DNA of 64,000 nucleotides from Coriobacteriales bacterium OH1046 (GCA_004010535.1 RQYE01000006.1:1-64000), one strand, 5' to 3'; positions 7,351-15,989 are shown, counted from the stretch's first letter. Numbers and translations are program-made. Notes: generated by a model not told the origin, from the sequence alone.

Positions 7351-8670
7351 ATGCTTAAGCTCATATTCTCTGATTTGAGAGCCAACAAAGCGACATGGGT
7401 AGGGGCATTCCTAGTTGCGATGACCTGCGGCTATATCGGGGGCTGGGTGGTCTCCATTCTGGCAACCGCCCAGTTCTACACCGACTCTGTCTACAGAAAC
7501 GTCAACCAAGCAGGAACGATATTGTTCCTGTTCTCTGTCGTGGCGGGGCTTGCCGTGATTGCCGCGGTAGCCAACCTTACGGTGGCCGCTCAGAGAAGAT
7601 CCTACGCTTTATGGCAATTGGTGAATGTAAGCTCCCGCACGGTGACCGCAGTCGTCCTTGCCCAATTGGCTGTCGTGGCCGTTTTGGGGGCGATATGCGG
7701 GACATTGCTGTCGGGAATAACCTTCGCTCCCCTATTCCCGCTCGTGTTCAGCGCAAGAACGATATTCGAGCAGGTCGTACCCCAAGTCAGGTTCTCTTCA
7801 ATGCCCGTGGTGTGGTTTGGGGTATCCCTCGTCTTCTTGTCAGGCGGCTTTAAAGCCGCCCGCAGCGCAGGTCGCACCGCCCCGTTGCAGGCCTTGACCG
7901 CCCAGCCTTTGAAGAAGTTCGGCATGACGTGGATCCGGCTTTTGCTTTTTACCGTATTGCTCGCTGCCACGAGCTGGTTTTCCCATTCCACCATCAGCGG
8001 CGGCCCGAATAACGGAATGGACAGGTCGGTTTACCTGCCGATATTGATCATCGCCACCCTCGTCCCCATCGCCCCCGTCCTTTTCCTGGCTTTGATGAAG
8101 CTGTGGACCTCGATTGTTCCGCAAAGCTGCGTGACATGGTTTTTGGCAAGGCGCATGGCCCTTTACAATTTTTCCCTCAGCACCTCGGTGCAAACCCCCA
8201 TCATGGTCGGATTTGGCCTGGTATCCGGCATCTTGACCATTTTGAACACGATGAGGCACTATGCCGTGAACATCGGAGTCACCGATTTCAACGGCCTTGA
8301 CATGACCTCGACGATCCTGGTGATGGGCGGGCCTATACTTCTTTCCGCGGTCGGGTCTGCGGCAAGCATCGGCATGACCGCCCGCTCTCGGGTTGGCGAT
8401 GTCAAGCTGCTCGCGATCAGCGGCGCAAGCCCAAAGACGCTGATCTCAGCTGCTATATGCGAAGCGTTCATCCATTCGGCAAATGCCACTTTAATCGGTG
8501 TTATCGCCGTCGCCGCTTCGAATTTCGTGGTATCCAAGGGACTTGCGTTGCCTCCCTTTGTCGACATGACGGTTGCAGACGGCTTGATCGTCTCCCTGCT
8601 GGGTTTCATGATTCTGATCACCGTGCTCGTTCCCACGTCATTCGCCCTTTCTCGCAAGGATGTGGTTTGA
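7351..8670 (+). CDS. FtsX-like ABC transporter permease
   Basis: 439 residues with an N-terminal transmembrane helix (residues 18-38), a cluster of three helices around 60-135, and further helices to the C-terminus. The arrangement 'MLKLIFSDLRANKATWVGAF' and repeated three-helix blocks match FtsX-like permeases of the BceB/MacB type, though the large extracellular domain is small here. Starts one base after the ATPase stop. Forms an operon with the ATPase and the XRE-membrane regulator. The substrate is unknown; antimicrobial-peptide resistance is a reasonable guess from the operon type. Confidence 0.8.
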   Translation: MLKLIFSDLRANKATWVGAFLVAMTCGYIGGWVVSILATAQFYTDSVYRNVNQAGTILFLFSVVAGLAVIAAVANLTVAAQRRSYALWQLVNVSSRTVTAVVLAQLAVVAVLGAICGTLLSGITFAPLFPLVFSARTIFEQVVPQVRFSSMPVVWFGVSLVFLSGGFKAARSAGRTAPLQALTAQPLKKFGMTWIRLLLFTVLLAATSWFSHSTISGGPNNGMDRSVYLPILIIATLVPIAPVLFLALMKLWTSIVPQSCVTWFLARRMALYNFSLSTSVQTPIMVGFGLVSGILTILNTMRHYAVNIGVTDFNGLDMTSTILVMGGPILLSAVGSAASIGMTARSRVGDVKLLAISGASPKTLISAAICEAFIHSANATLIGVIAVAASNFVVSKGLALPPFVDMTVADGLIVSLLGFMILITVLVPTSFALSRKDVV

Positions 8671-9075
8671 GGGGACGTCGGTTAACCCCCCCCGTGCAAC
8701 CCAGGCCCACAGCCGGCCTCTGCGCAATAGCCGAAACGGGGCGCGGAAACCGCTCCGCAATGTCTCCATAGCGTGATAGCTGCAGATGCTCGCCATGTGG
8801 AAAGAGGGCAGGTCCTGCGAGAGGCGTGGACCGGTTTGGGTAGCGCATGAAAACGGTAGCACTGGTCGAGTGACTGAGGGAGTCGGCCCGCATCGCGGGG
8901 CGGATCACCACACTCCCCTTCGGTGAGGAAAGCCCTTGACGTCATTTAGCTGGCCTCGATAAAAGCAATTCACAGGAAAGCGTGCTCCAAGCACGATAGA
9001 GCCAGCGGTGTATGCTACCGGTCCACGAGCATCGCCCGCTTGACAGCACCCGTCAATCTAACGAGCCCCGACTTC
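8671..9075. other. Non-coding region with IS110 end remnant
   Basis: 405 bases with no supported gene. It holds the second copy of the IS110 3'-end motif at 8935-8960. The rest looks like decayed sequence: ORFs on both strands have no SD and no recognisable motif. Confidence 0.5.
8935..8960 (+). repeat. IS110 3'-end motif, copy 2
   Basis: CTTGACGTCATTTAGCTGG... matches 4630-4655 at 24 of 26 positions. No transposase precedes it, so it is probably a scar of a second IS110 copy. Confidence 0.5.
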
Positions 9076-9294
9076 ATGTCGTTCGTGACGGGAGGTGCGG
9101 TGCTGCTTGCCGTCGGGCTGTGCATGGTACCGGGGTTGCCGCCCGCTATCCGCGTCGCAAGCATCTGGCTGGCAGCGATCGCAACGGCAGCCTACCTCTG
9201 GAGCCTACCCGATCCTGACATGGTCGTGAAGCTCATCGGCCTCGTGCCCCTAGCCGCGCTCACCGTGTGGCTGACCACCAGATTCTGGAGATAG
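9076..9294 (+). CDS. Small membrane protein
   Basis: 72 residues from ATG 9076, or 84 from a TTG at 9040. Three hydrophobic segments (GGAVLLAVGLCMVPGL, IWLAAIATAAYLW and LIGLVPLAALTVWL) suggest an integral membrane protein. It is first in a compact trio with the cysteine-rich gene 18 bases on and the cytochrome-b5-like pseudogene after that. No family name is supported. The SD is weak for both starts. Confidence 0.5.
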   Translation: MSFVTGGAVLLAVGLCMVPGLPPAIRVASIWLAAIATAAYLWSLPDPDMVVKLIGLVPLAALTVWLTTRFWR

Positions 9295-9312
9295 CAGCAG
9301 GAAGGAGAAGCT

Positions 9313-9555
9313 ATGTGGCTCACGAAGAAGATGACGGTTAAGGCGTGCAGGCGCTGCTCGAACGTCGATGCGGAGCGTCTCAAGACGTGCGGCAGGCAGG
9401 AGGGGTTCAGGGTCAAAGTGGGTTGTATAGGTGGATGCCGGCAGAACCACCTGGAACTCACGGGTCTGTCCTTCGGACTCGTCGACGACAAGCTCGCGAC
9501 ATATCCCGACGAGGATACGTTTGTCGGTATGCTGCGACAGATGAGGGAGGCCTAG
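9313..9555 (+). CDS. Small cysteine-rich protein, DUF1450-like
   Basis: 80 residues, SD AGGAAGGAG seven bases before ATG. It has CRRCSN near residue 12 and GCIGGC near residue 38, followed by FGLVDDKLATYPDEDTF. This order (cysteines, then an 'x-ALV-x-x-x-L' strand and 'P-E-E' helix) resembles DUF1450/thioredoxin-like small iron-sulfur proteins. It lies between a membrane protein and a cytochrome-b5-like pseudogene, which suggests a former redox cluster. The family assignment is tentative. Confidence 0.55.
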   Translation: MWLTKKMTVKACRRCSNVDAERLKTCGRQEGFRVKVGCIGGCRQNHLELTGLSFGLVDDKLATYPDEDTFVGMLRQMREA

Positions 9556-9559
9556 CGCC

Positions 9560-9981
9560 GTGGGCAGGATGTTGAGGATCGTCGGCGTCATTCTGGCGGT
9601 TGTGGCCGTAGTCGTAGTCGGATACTACGCGTTCTTCCCGAAAAGCTCCGGGAATTCCGGGAGCGCCGAGGAGAGGCTTACACATGAGCTGACGCCCGAG
9701 GAACAGGCGCTCGTGGAGGGCAACGTGTTCACACGCCCGATACTCTGGCGGAGTTCGACGGAAAGGACGGAAGGGCCTCCTACGTAGCGGTGAACGGCAT
9801 CGTCTATGACGTCACTGATCGATGGGAGGACGGTGAGCACCGCGGGCTCTCCGCCGGACGCGGCGAGACGGAGGGGTTCCTCCGCCCGTCTCGCGGCCAT
9901 ACCGTCCTGCAGGGACTCGAAGTCGTAGGAGGCTATGAGGAAGGTGGGTCCGAAAGCGACGGCAAAGTAGATGGGGCATAA
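9560..9981 (+). pseudogene. Cytochrome b5-like membrane-anchored protein, frameshifted
   Basis: A GTG at 9560 opens an N-terminal anchor (IVGVILAVVAVVVVGYYAFF), then LTPEEQALVEGNVFTR. The expected continuation, LAEFDGKDGRASYVAV then NGIVYDVTDRWEDGEHRG, is the start of a bacterial cytochrome-b5-like heme domain but sits in the +2 frame. One base missing from the C-run at 9736-9738 explains it (CGC CCC GAT would restore R-P-D). After that the domain continues to GLEVVGGYEE and stops at 9981. The usual second heme-ligand block (xPHGxxVL) reads PSRGHTVL, so the copy is also drifting. Confidence 0.7.
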
Positions 9982-10314
9982 GAGCACTACATCCTGCCCC
10001 TATCTGAGATCCGGACAGAGCGGGCAGAGGAAATGCGCCCCCTTTCACAACGAGCAGAACGGACGGGCGAGAAGCTGCCCATCTCCATGTGCTTTCACAT
10101 CGCAGGCTGCGAAATAGCCATCCCCCTCTTGGGTCCCCGCACTCGCAGTGATATTCATTAAGGTAGTTTTGGTTGCTTTTTTGATCTACGGTGGGAGGAG
10201 TAGTTGTAGCTCGGATTTACTACTCTCCCCATGAATTACTTTATTCATACCTAATAAAGAGTATAATAAAGACCGTTATTCAGTATTAAATTACGTTCAT
10301 CTTAGGAGACAGCA
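9982..10314. other. Intergenic region with TA promoter at its right end
   Basis: 333 bases. The first 170 show nothing recognisable; the last 90 are AT-rich and hold the promoter and putative operator of the RelE/ParE-type pair. Confidence 0.5.
10239..10267 (+). promoter_or_regulatory. Promoter/operator of the RelE/ParE TA pair
   Basis: CTTTATT (10239-10245) and AATAAAG (10253-10259) form an inverted repeat directly before TATAAT (10262-10267), about 48 bases before the antitoxin ATG. An operator over the -35 region is what an autoregulating antitoxin would need. Confidence 0.55.
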
Positions 10315-10608
10315 ATGCCTGCAATTTACCCTTCTACTGCTCTGAAGAACCAGCAGCGAGAGATCAAGGCAATAGCCGACAACGAGATCGTCCATATCAC
10401 CGAAAATGGATGGGGTAAGTATGTCTTCATGTCAGAGGACGTGCTTAAGCGTACTGTCGAGCAGGCTGTTGAGGATGCCCTTTACGAAAAGCGTCTTGCC
10501 GGCGCGCTGGCAGAATCGCGAAAGGACTTCGAGGAAGGGCGCTTCTATTCCTCCCGTGATGAGATGCTGGCAGCCGTAGCAGAAAGGCGCGAGGCTCTCC
10601 ATGCCTAG
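10315..10608 (+). CDS. Type II TA antitoxin
   Basis: 97 residues; TTAGGAGA seven bases before ATG. The N-terminal 60 residues (MPAIYPSTALKNQQREIKAI then ADNEIVHITENGWGKYVFM) have the fold pattern of Phd/YefM-like antitoxins: a DNA-binding start, then two short strands. The C-terminal tail with FEEGRFYSSRDEMLAAVAER is the probable toxin-wrapping part. It overlaps the toxin gene by eight bases (ATGCCTAG), as usual for co-translated TA pairs. Confidence 0.8.
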   Translation: MPAIYPSTALKNQQREIKAIADNEIVHITENGWGKYVFMSEDVLKRTVEQAVEDALYEKRLAGALAESRKDFEEGRFYSSRDEMLAAVAERREALHA

Positions 10609-10870
10609 GCTAGAGTTCTCCGGGCGTTTCGCCGAGGATCTTGCACATATCGAATCCCCTAGGTTGGAGGCGCGAATCCTCGCGGCTTTGGACAATATCG
10701 AACTTTTCGGCGAGTTCGGAAGCCCCAACATTCCCGATTCGATAGGGCTTGAATTTGGTGAAGGGGTACGCAAGGTCGCTGTCAACCCCTTTGATCTCAT
10801 CTATACCTTCCATGCCGATCAAGATCTTGTAAGGATAGAGGCGCTCGTACATCAGAAATCGGCATGGTGA
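10601..10870 (+). CDS. RelE/ParE-family toxin
   Basis: 89 residues. The order helix-helix-strands is RelE/ParE-like: FSGRFAEDLAHIESPRLEAR, a long helix with ALDNIELFGEFGS, then VRKVAVNPFDLIYTF and LVRIEALVHQKSAW at the C-terminus. RelE-type toxins end with a similar hydrophobic strand and basic/aromatic residues. Expected to act as an mRNA interferase or gyrase poison; which one cannot be told from sequence. The ATG lies within the end of the antitoxin gene. Confidence 0.8.
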   Translation: MPRLEFSGRFAEDLAHIESPRLEARILAALDNIELFGEFGSPNIPDSIGLEFGEGVRKVAVNPFDLIYTFHADQDLVRIEALVHQKSAW

Positions 10871-11144
10871 TATGGGTAGGCCAGAAGGGATGCTGACTTC
10901 GAAGCTCAGCCGGACAACACAAATGGCGTAACAGCACGGTTCGCGGACGGCGCAGCCGGCCCACCGCGGAAACCGGAGGCCCGTCGGGGTCTCGAAGGAG
11001 GGGGGCGACTCCGGGCCACGACCTGGACGCCACCGAAAACGGCGACACGGAGGGCCTTGGGGCGAGAGCGCTAATTGCTCAGCGTTTCCCTAGGTTCGGA
11101 TGCCGTCATTCGGACTACTGGCAAAGGTTGAGGAGCTTCTTATT

Positions 11145-11252
11145 CTATCTTCCAATACCGTAGGAAATCATAAATACGAACACATCGTCCAGCTCGGCGA
11201 ACTCATCTGCGGGATATAGAACCATCCTCTTGTTTTCCTTGTCGAAGCTCAT
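11145..11252 (-). CDS. 35-residue ORF coupled to mcrC
   Basis: The ATG (11250-11252) overlaps the mcrC stop as ATGA, so ribosomes could pass directly from mcrC. It encodes MSFDKENKRMVLYPADEFAE and 15 more residues ending MISYGIGR. The composition is protein-like and acidic in the middle (E-L-D-D). It may be an accessory micropeptide of the McrBC operon, or the stump of a longer gene cut off by rearrangement at about 11145. No homologue recognised. Confidence 0.5.
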   Translation of the reverse strand: MSFDKENKRMVLYPADEFAELDDVFVFMISYGIGR

Positions 11253-12304
11253 ACGGCTACCGCATCCTTTGCGAAATGCGTCTCGGCTATAGCGTCTAGT
11301 TGGGCGCGAATGTTCTCGAATGGCTGGTTCAGGTCGAGCGTCTTCACACTGATTCGGTTGCCACTCATCCGATAGGTACCGTCCGGCTGGATCTCCTCGT
11401 CGGTCTTGGCATAGAGCAACATACCGGAGACCTCGTGCGACCTGCCCGTCGCGGCAAGTTCGGCCTCCTTGTTTTTCACGTAGGTGAAGATCTGGTACAG
11501 GTTGCCGGAGTGGATGGTGCGCTTGTCGAACTGTTGCTGCATCGTATGACCGTAGTACTTCGCATCGATAATGAGCACGCGGTGGTGCTGCGTAAGCATG
11601 ATGTCACTCTTCATGGTCGGAAGCATGTCCGAAAAGCCGCCGTCCAATGCCCAGCCGATGTAGCTCGCACTCGCATCCAGCTCTGGATGCTCTCTGCGAT
11701 AGTACTCGAGCAGGAACTTCTCGTACAGACGGCACATACGCTGTTCGTCAAGGAAATCCATCATGCGCACGCCACCGTCGGCTTGAGTCTGAAGCAGCCC
11801 TTTGGCGATAAGCCAGCACACCGCTATAAGCATGCGATAGGTGCGGTTGCTGCGATCGTAGCGCATACTCCAGATCACATGCTGCAGATCGATCTGCTCA
11901 ACATCAGCAAAGTAGACCATAAGTTTTTTCAGACTTTTCTTCCGCGCCTTGGAGATGTCCGAGCGCACGAGCGCGGCCACGGTAGCCTTGATTATACGGT
12001 TCATCCGCGAATCGACAGAGAACTCGTCATAGCTGCACACCGTCTGTCGGCGCAGCAACGCTTGGGTCTTCACCGATTCGGTAATCTCCACCTTGCCGCG
12101 TAGACTGGAGAGCGCCTCTATCCTGCTAGTGTATTCGCGCCCTAAACCGCGCTTCACCTGGCTCGTAATGCCGCGCTCAAGTATCGCTGCGCACAGTTCG
12201 GCAGCATTTTCGAAGTCTTCGGTCGCAATGTCACGGTAACCCTGCTCGGACAGTATCGAGAATGCGTAGGCCAGCATGTGATATATGTTCTGTATGCAGA
12301 TCAA
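11249..12304 (-). CDS. mcrC: McrC-type subunit of a modification-dependent restriction system
   Basis: 351 residues. McrC proteins carry an N-terminal McrB-binding region and a C-terminal PD-(D/E)XK nuclease; here the nuclease motif is SDIML near residue 235 and VLIIDAKYY near 247. The start is TTG at 12304 in a TTGA overlap with the mcrB stop, a sign of translational coupling. In the McrBC family, McrC supplies DNA cleavage and stimulates McrB GTP hydrolysis; the complex cuts DNA carrying methyl- or hydroxymethylcytosine. A 35-residue ORF follows with a second coupled overlap. Confidence 0.85.
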   Translation of the reverse strand: MICIQNIYHMLAYAFSILSEQGYRDIATEDFENAAELCAAILERGITSQVKRGLGREYTSRIEALSSLRGKVEITESVKTQALLRRQTVCSYDEFSVDSRMNRIIKATVAALVRSDISKARKKSLKKLMVYFADVEQIDLQHVIWSMRYDRSNRTYRMLIAVCWLIAKGLLQTQADGGVRMMDFLDEQRMCRLYEKFLLEYYRREHPELDASASYIGWALDGGFSDMLPTMKSDIMLTQHHRVLIIDAKYYGHTMQQQFDKRTIHSGNLYQIFTYVKNKEAELAATGRSHEVSGMLLYAKTDEEIQPDGTYRMSGNRISVKTLDLNQPFENIRAQLDAIAETHFAKDAVAV

Positions 12305-14058
12305 CGCAGCACTCCACGCAGCCGATCAGACCACTCACGGACTTTTATCGGCTCATCGAACCAGTATTCCTTGAGCATCGGCACCAGCTCATAGTCCACA
12401 ATAGAGGAGAGTTTCGCGTCATCACACTCGGCAGCGTCCATGTTGCAGAAGTAACTGTGCCCGATGCAAAAACCTTCGCCCAACGACTCATCACCAGCAA
12501 TGTCCTCATTCAGCCGCTCCACTACTTGCACAAGCGCATCGAGTTTGGAGTTGTAGAGCCCTATTCTATACTCGCGAAAACCATCGGATGTGAAGGCGGG
12601 TTTCAGGTCGAAGAACGCGAAGCGACGACGGAGCGCATAGTCAAGCATGGCGAGACTACGGTCGGCAGTATTCATCATGCCGATAAGATAAACGTTGCTC
12701 GGTACATAGAAGAGCTCGCGAGAATAAAGCAGCTGCAGCTTATTCTTTGCTCCGCGTTTGTCGTTCTCGATGAGCATGAAAAGCTCACCGAATATCTTGG
12801 AGAGGTTGCCACGGTTGATCTCGTCGATGACGAAGACGTAGTCGTTGTCCTCATCCTCGGCGGCACGCTTGCAGAAGGTGTAGAATGCGCCCCTCGCCAG
12901 CTCGAAGCCATCGGCGCTCGGGCGGTAGCCCTCGATGAAGTCCTCGTAGGAGTAGCTCTGGTGGAACTGCACCATCATCACGCGAGACGCGTCCCTCATA
13001 CCCATCATCGAGTACGCAAGGCGCTTTGCCACGAAGGTCTTTCCCACACCCGGAGCGCCCTGCAAGATGATGTTCTTTTTTGAGCGCAGCACACCGATAA
13101 GCGTGTCATAGGATGCCTCGTCTATATAAACCTCCGAGAGGAACTGTTCCTTCGAGTACTCCGGGTACTCTACCGTACGCTCCTCAGCTTCATCCGCCTC
13201 CTCACCGCCCTCGAAGAATGCCTCGATCTTAGCAACGAGTTCCGGGTAGTCGGTCACATCAGTGAGGGCCTTTCCAGCAAACATCTTGTCATTGTGCCAG
13301 CTTCCCTTGTAGTCCCACGTTACGCTGCGAATGTGCGGATATTGGCCATTCGCCTCGTCGTACACGTAGCCCCCCTCGACTACGCCACGCCCCAGTATCT
13401 CGGTAAAGCCTTGCTTGGCAAAAACGACGTCGCCTGGTTTGAGACTATGCGTGAACTGCCAGACGGCGAGCACCGAGTTGACGAAAGAAGATGAGCTGCC
13501 ATGAATCTCCTGCAGCTTTGATCTAATGTCCTTCTTAGTGGCGTATGAGTTGAGGTCGCCCAGCTTGTCCCAGCCTAAGCACATGACTCCACACTCGTAG
13601 AACTCGTCCCACATGCTCGCATTATCACCGGGCGTGTAGAGCCAGTAATGGACAATCTCGACATCTGCATCGCCAAGTGCATTGTCCTGCACGGCTTTCT
13701 CTTTCTCGCGACTCTTGCTATTTGTCTCACGCTCGCTGCGGATGATCTCGACGATCAGCTCGTCAGTCAGCTCCACGGTCTTGCCATAGTCGGTAAGCGC
13801 CCAAACACCCCGGATGCTGTTGTCGAGGATGCCTCCTGAGACGAGCGTGTTCCTCGCGAAGTCTATCTCGTTCTGAACACGACCTTGCCTGTTTTTCCCA
13901 CGAACCTCATTCAGCTCTTCCTCAGTTATGCCCTCGTTCTCGACGACACGCTGGGTCGCTTCCGGACGCGTTGCGGAGCCTCCCAGCTCGCGCAGCGCCT
14001 GTACGAGAGGCTTGAACCACCTCATGTACGCCGAACTCAGCTGATGATTATCTGCCAT
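12301..14058 (-). CDS. mcrB: McrB-type AAA+ GTPase with Mrr-N and EVE-like domains
   Basis: 585 residues. Residues 1-110 form an Mrr-N-type winged helix (TRPEATQRVVENEG...). Residues 130-275 look like an EVE/PUA-like reader (HYWLYTPGDNASMWDEFYE, then GDVVFAKQGF), expected to bind modified bases. The AAA+ motor follows: Walker A LQGAPGVGKT near 336, Walker B FVIDEINRGNLSKIFGE near 409 and the McrB signature MNTADRSLAMLD near 463. The domain set suggests it reads modified cytosine or bulky base changes. Upstream, GATAAT (14101-14106, minus) may be its -10. Distinct from the second McrBC-like system at the right edge. Confidence 0.88.
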   Translation of the reverse strand: MADNHQLSSAYMRWFKPLVQALRELGGSATRPEATQRVVENEGITEEELNEVRGKNRQGRVQNEIDFARNTLVSGGILDNSIRGVWALTDYGKTVELTDELIVEIIRSERETNSKSREKEKAVQDNALGDADVEIVHYWLYTPGDNASMWDEFYECGVMCLGWDKLGDLNSYATKKDIRSKLQEIHGSSSSFVNSVLAVWQFTHSLKPGDVVFAKQGFTEILGRGVVEGGYVYDEANGQYPHIRSVTWDYKGSWHNDKMFAGKALTDVTDYPELVAKIEAFFEGGEEADEAEERTVEYPEYSKEQFLSEVYIDEASYDTLIGVLRSKKNIILQGAPGVGKTFVAKRLAYSMMGMRDASRVMMVQFHQSYSYEDFIEGYRPSADGFELARGAFYTFCKRAAEDEDNDYVFVIDEINRGNLSKIFGELFMLIENDKRGAKNKLQLLYSRELFYVPSNVYLIGMMNTADRSLAMLDYALRRRFAFFDLKPAFTSDGFREYRIGLYNSKLDALVQVVERLNEDIAGDESLGEGFCIGHSYFCNMDAAECDDAKLSSIVDYELVPMLKEYWFDEPIKVREWSDRLRGVLR

Positions 14059-14442
14059 GGAAACCTCGCATTACGACTCGTCAAACAAAACTATCTTTTT
14101 ATTATCACACTTTCACGAAGACCGTTTGGTAGGCTCGTCGTAACAGTTAGCCGCTGCTCATAAGGCAAACGATAGCCATCCTCCTCGTCCTCTATCTCTG
14201 CGCTTTGAAGATCAAGACGTCTCCTTCCCCGCAAAGGTCGCATGTCTTGGTCTCCTCAAGCAGCGCTGTCTTGCCCCTCCCCCAGAAACTGACGTTAACA
14301 CCTTACCGTCTTGCCGTATAGAAGCCCCCTCAATGCAACCGCGTGCCTCGGCCCCTGTGAAGTCCTCAAGGCACAATCTACCCTGCAAGAACTAGCTATC
14401 TCTCGTATCATATTATTAGGTAATATCTAATTAATCGAAGGT
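14059..14442. other. Intergenic region between mcrB and a TA pair
   Basis: 384 bases. The AT-rich part near 14090-14110 probably holds the mcrB promoter (minus strand); the AT-rich part at 14400-14440, with ATTAG-N7-CTAAT, probably holds the promoter/operator of the following TA pair. No gene seen between. Confidence 0.45.
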
Positions 14443-14712
14443 ATGGCGTGGAAGAAGCGACGGTTCCTCCGCGTGTTTTTTCAACGACATCCCCAGCTCA
14501 CGGAGGATGAGGTGTGCTCTGCTTGGAACAATACCATTCGCTGGATTGAAAGAGCACGGAGCGTCTTCGATGAGACCGTCGCCGTTGGAGTATCTGACAA
14601 TGGGAAGGTTCTGGAGATGGTTGGAGTCTTCCGTTCAGATGGCACATAGCCTATCTACCATGCGATGTGTCCGCCGACACAAGGCGCCATGAGGGAGATG
14701 GGACTACGGTGA
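14443..14712 (+). pseudogene. BrnT-like toxin with a premature amber codon
   Basis: The frame reads MAWKKRRFLRVFFQRHPQLT through VAVGVSDNGKVLEMVGVFRS to D-G-T, then TAG at 14647-14649, and then continues in the same frame as PIYHAMCPPTQGAMREMGLR to TGA at 14712. The post-stop part has the 'x-YHAMxxxxxAMR' ending expected for this kind of toxin, and TGG (Trp) to TAG would be a one-base change. The full-length form would be 89 residues. The TGA overlaps the GTG of the antitoxin frame. The toxin looks inactivated while the antitoxin stays intact. Confidence 0.65.
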
Positions 14713-14723
14713 GGAATAACGAT

Positions 14724-14990
14724 ATGGCAGGAAAAGCCTACGACGGCACGGGGCTGACCGATGAGTTGCTCGATTCCATGGCCAAGGGATATGAGGACGG
14801 TACTTGGCCGGGACATGTAGGTGAGGTCCACGCTGGCAGACCCCGCTTCGGCGCGGAGCGGCTGGTGCCGGTCACCATCAAGATCGCCCCATCGGTATTG
14901 TCCGCCATCGACCAGTTCGCAGCCAATAGCGACGAGACGCGCTCGGAGGCAATGAGACAGATTATCGATAGGGGTCTTGCAAAAGCGTAA
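14724..14990 (+). CDS. CopG/RHH-type antitoxin
   Basis: 88 residues from ATG 14724 (GAGG nine bases upstream); a GTG at 14709, overlapping the toxin stop, would add five residues. The C-terminal part, VPVTIKIAPSVLSAIDQFAA and then SDETRSEAMRQIIDRGL, is a clear ribbon-helix-helix pattern. The N-terminal part is the probable toxin-binding arm. Toxin-first gene order fits BrnTA-like modules. Confidence 0.75.
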   Translation: MAGKAYDGTGLTDELLDSMAKGYEDGTWPGHVGEVHAGRPRFGAERLVPVTIKIAPSVLSAIDQFAANSDETRSEAMRQIIDRGLAKA

Positions 14991-15029
14991 GCCGCCCGCG
15001 TCTCCCACTCCGCAAAGGTCACGGCGTCC

Positions 15030-15989
15030 CTACAGTTCCTTCTCCATGACCTCGTACACGAGGGTGGCTGCAGGAAGGTCGTCGCATGGCCCGATCTCCC
15101 ACGTTTGAGTTCCAGTCACACGATAGCCCCTGTTAAGGTAGAAAGCTCTAGCTGGAACCGACGCCTCGAGGACAGCTGCCGAGTGCGAACGGGCCGCAAT
15201 GGCCTCGAGCTCGTCCATGATTCGCGTCCCATATCCCTTACCCTGCTCCTCGGGCGGGACGAATACGCGCATGATGTGGTTTCCCTCAACCGTCCCGGTT
15301 CCCAAGATACGGTCGCCAACCTTTAGGATGAAAATCTTGCCCGCAGCGATATCAGCCTCGATCACGTCGAGGCTGTGCAGGCGGGAGAATGCCGCCACTA
15401 CCGCCGGACCGTAGCAATCGGGATAGACCGCACGTAATGTCGCCTGAACGAGGTGATAGATCACGTCAGCGGAGTCGGGCGTCGCGATGCTGATCTCATA
15501 GCCGCAGAGGTTTCGCACCATGAGCCACTCGGTCTCATCCGCACCGTCACCGACGATGCGGAAGCCCATGCGCTTGTATAGGCGCAGCGCCGGGTTTTCC
15601 TTCTGCACCGAGAGCGATGCGCGGGTATAGCCGGCCTCAAGCAGCTCGTCGAGCATGCGGCTCATCATCGCGGTGCCGATCCCCCAGCCTCGATACGGCC
15701 TGTAGATCGAGATGGAGAACGACGGGGTCGCGGAGTCGATATGCCCGTACCCGTCGGTGGTGCGCACCCAGCAAGCCCCGATGACCTCGCCGTCGACCTC
15801 GGCGACCAGCGCCCGATCGTCCGGCAGCGTGCCGAACCCCTCGAAGGCGGCACGGCACTTGGGATCGTTGTAGATGACGGAGCGCGGGAGCTTTCCCTCG
15901 AAGCCCTCCGGAATAAAGATCGCCTCGTAGAGGAAGTCCTCGAGCAGCGGCCACTCGTCCTGTCTGATAGGCCTCACGATGTAGCTCAT
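15030..15989 (-). CDS. Tandem GNAT acetyltransferase
   Basis: 319 residues with two GNAT domains. The first (1-150) has the acetyl-CoA loop region YRGWGIGTAMMSRMLDE and NPALRLYKRMGF; the second (160-319) has VFVPPEEQGKGYGTRIMDEL (Q-x-x-G-x-G/A) and ARAFYLNRGYRV. ATG 15989 begins MSYIVRPIRQDEW, a normal GNAT start; the open frame from 16055 has no extra domain. Substrate unknown. A 40-base decayed relative of its N-terminal part lies at 17990-18029, so the gene may have been duplicated and lost. Confidence 0.85.
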   Translation of the reverse strand: MSYIVRPIRQDEWPLLEDFLYEAIFIPEGFEGKLPRSVIYNDPKCRAAFEGFGTLPDDRALVAEVDGEVIGACWVRTTDGYGHIDSATPSFSISIYRPYRGWGIGTAMMSRMLDELLEAGYTRASLSVQKENPALRLYKRMGFRIVGDGADETEWLMVRNLCGYEISIATPDSADVIYHLVQATLRAVYPDCYGPAVVAAFSRLHSLDVIEADIAAGKIFILKVGDRILGTGTVEGNHIMRVFVPPEEQGKGYGTRIMDELEAIAARSHSAAVLEASVPARAFYLNRGYRVTGTQTWEIGPCDDLPAATLVYEVMEKEL

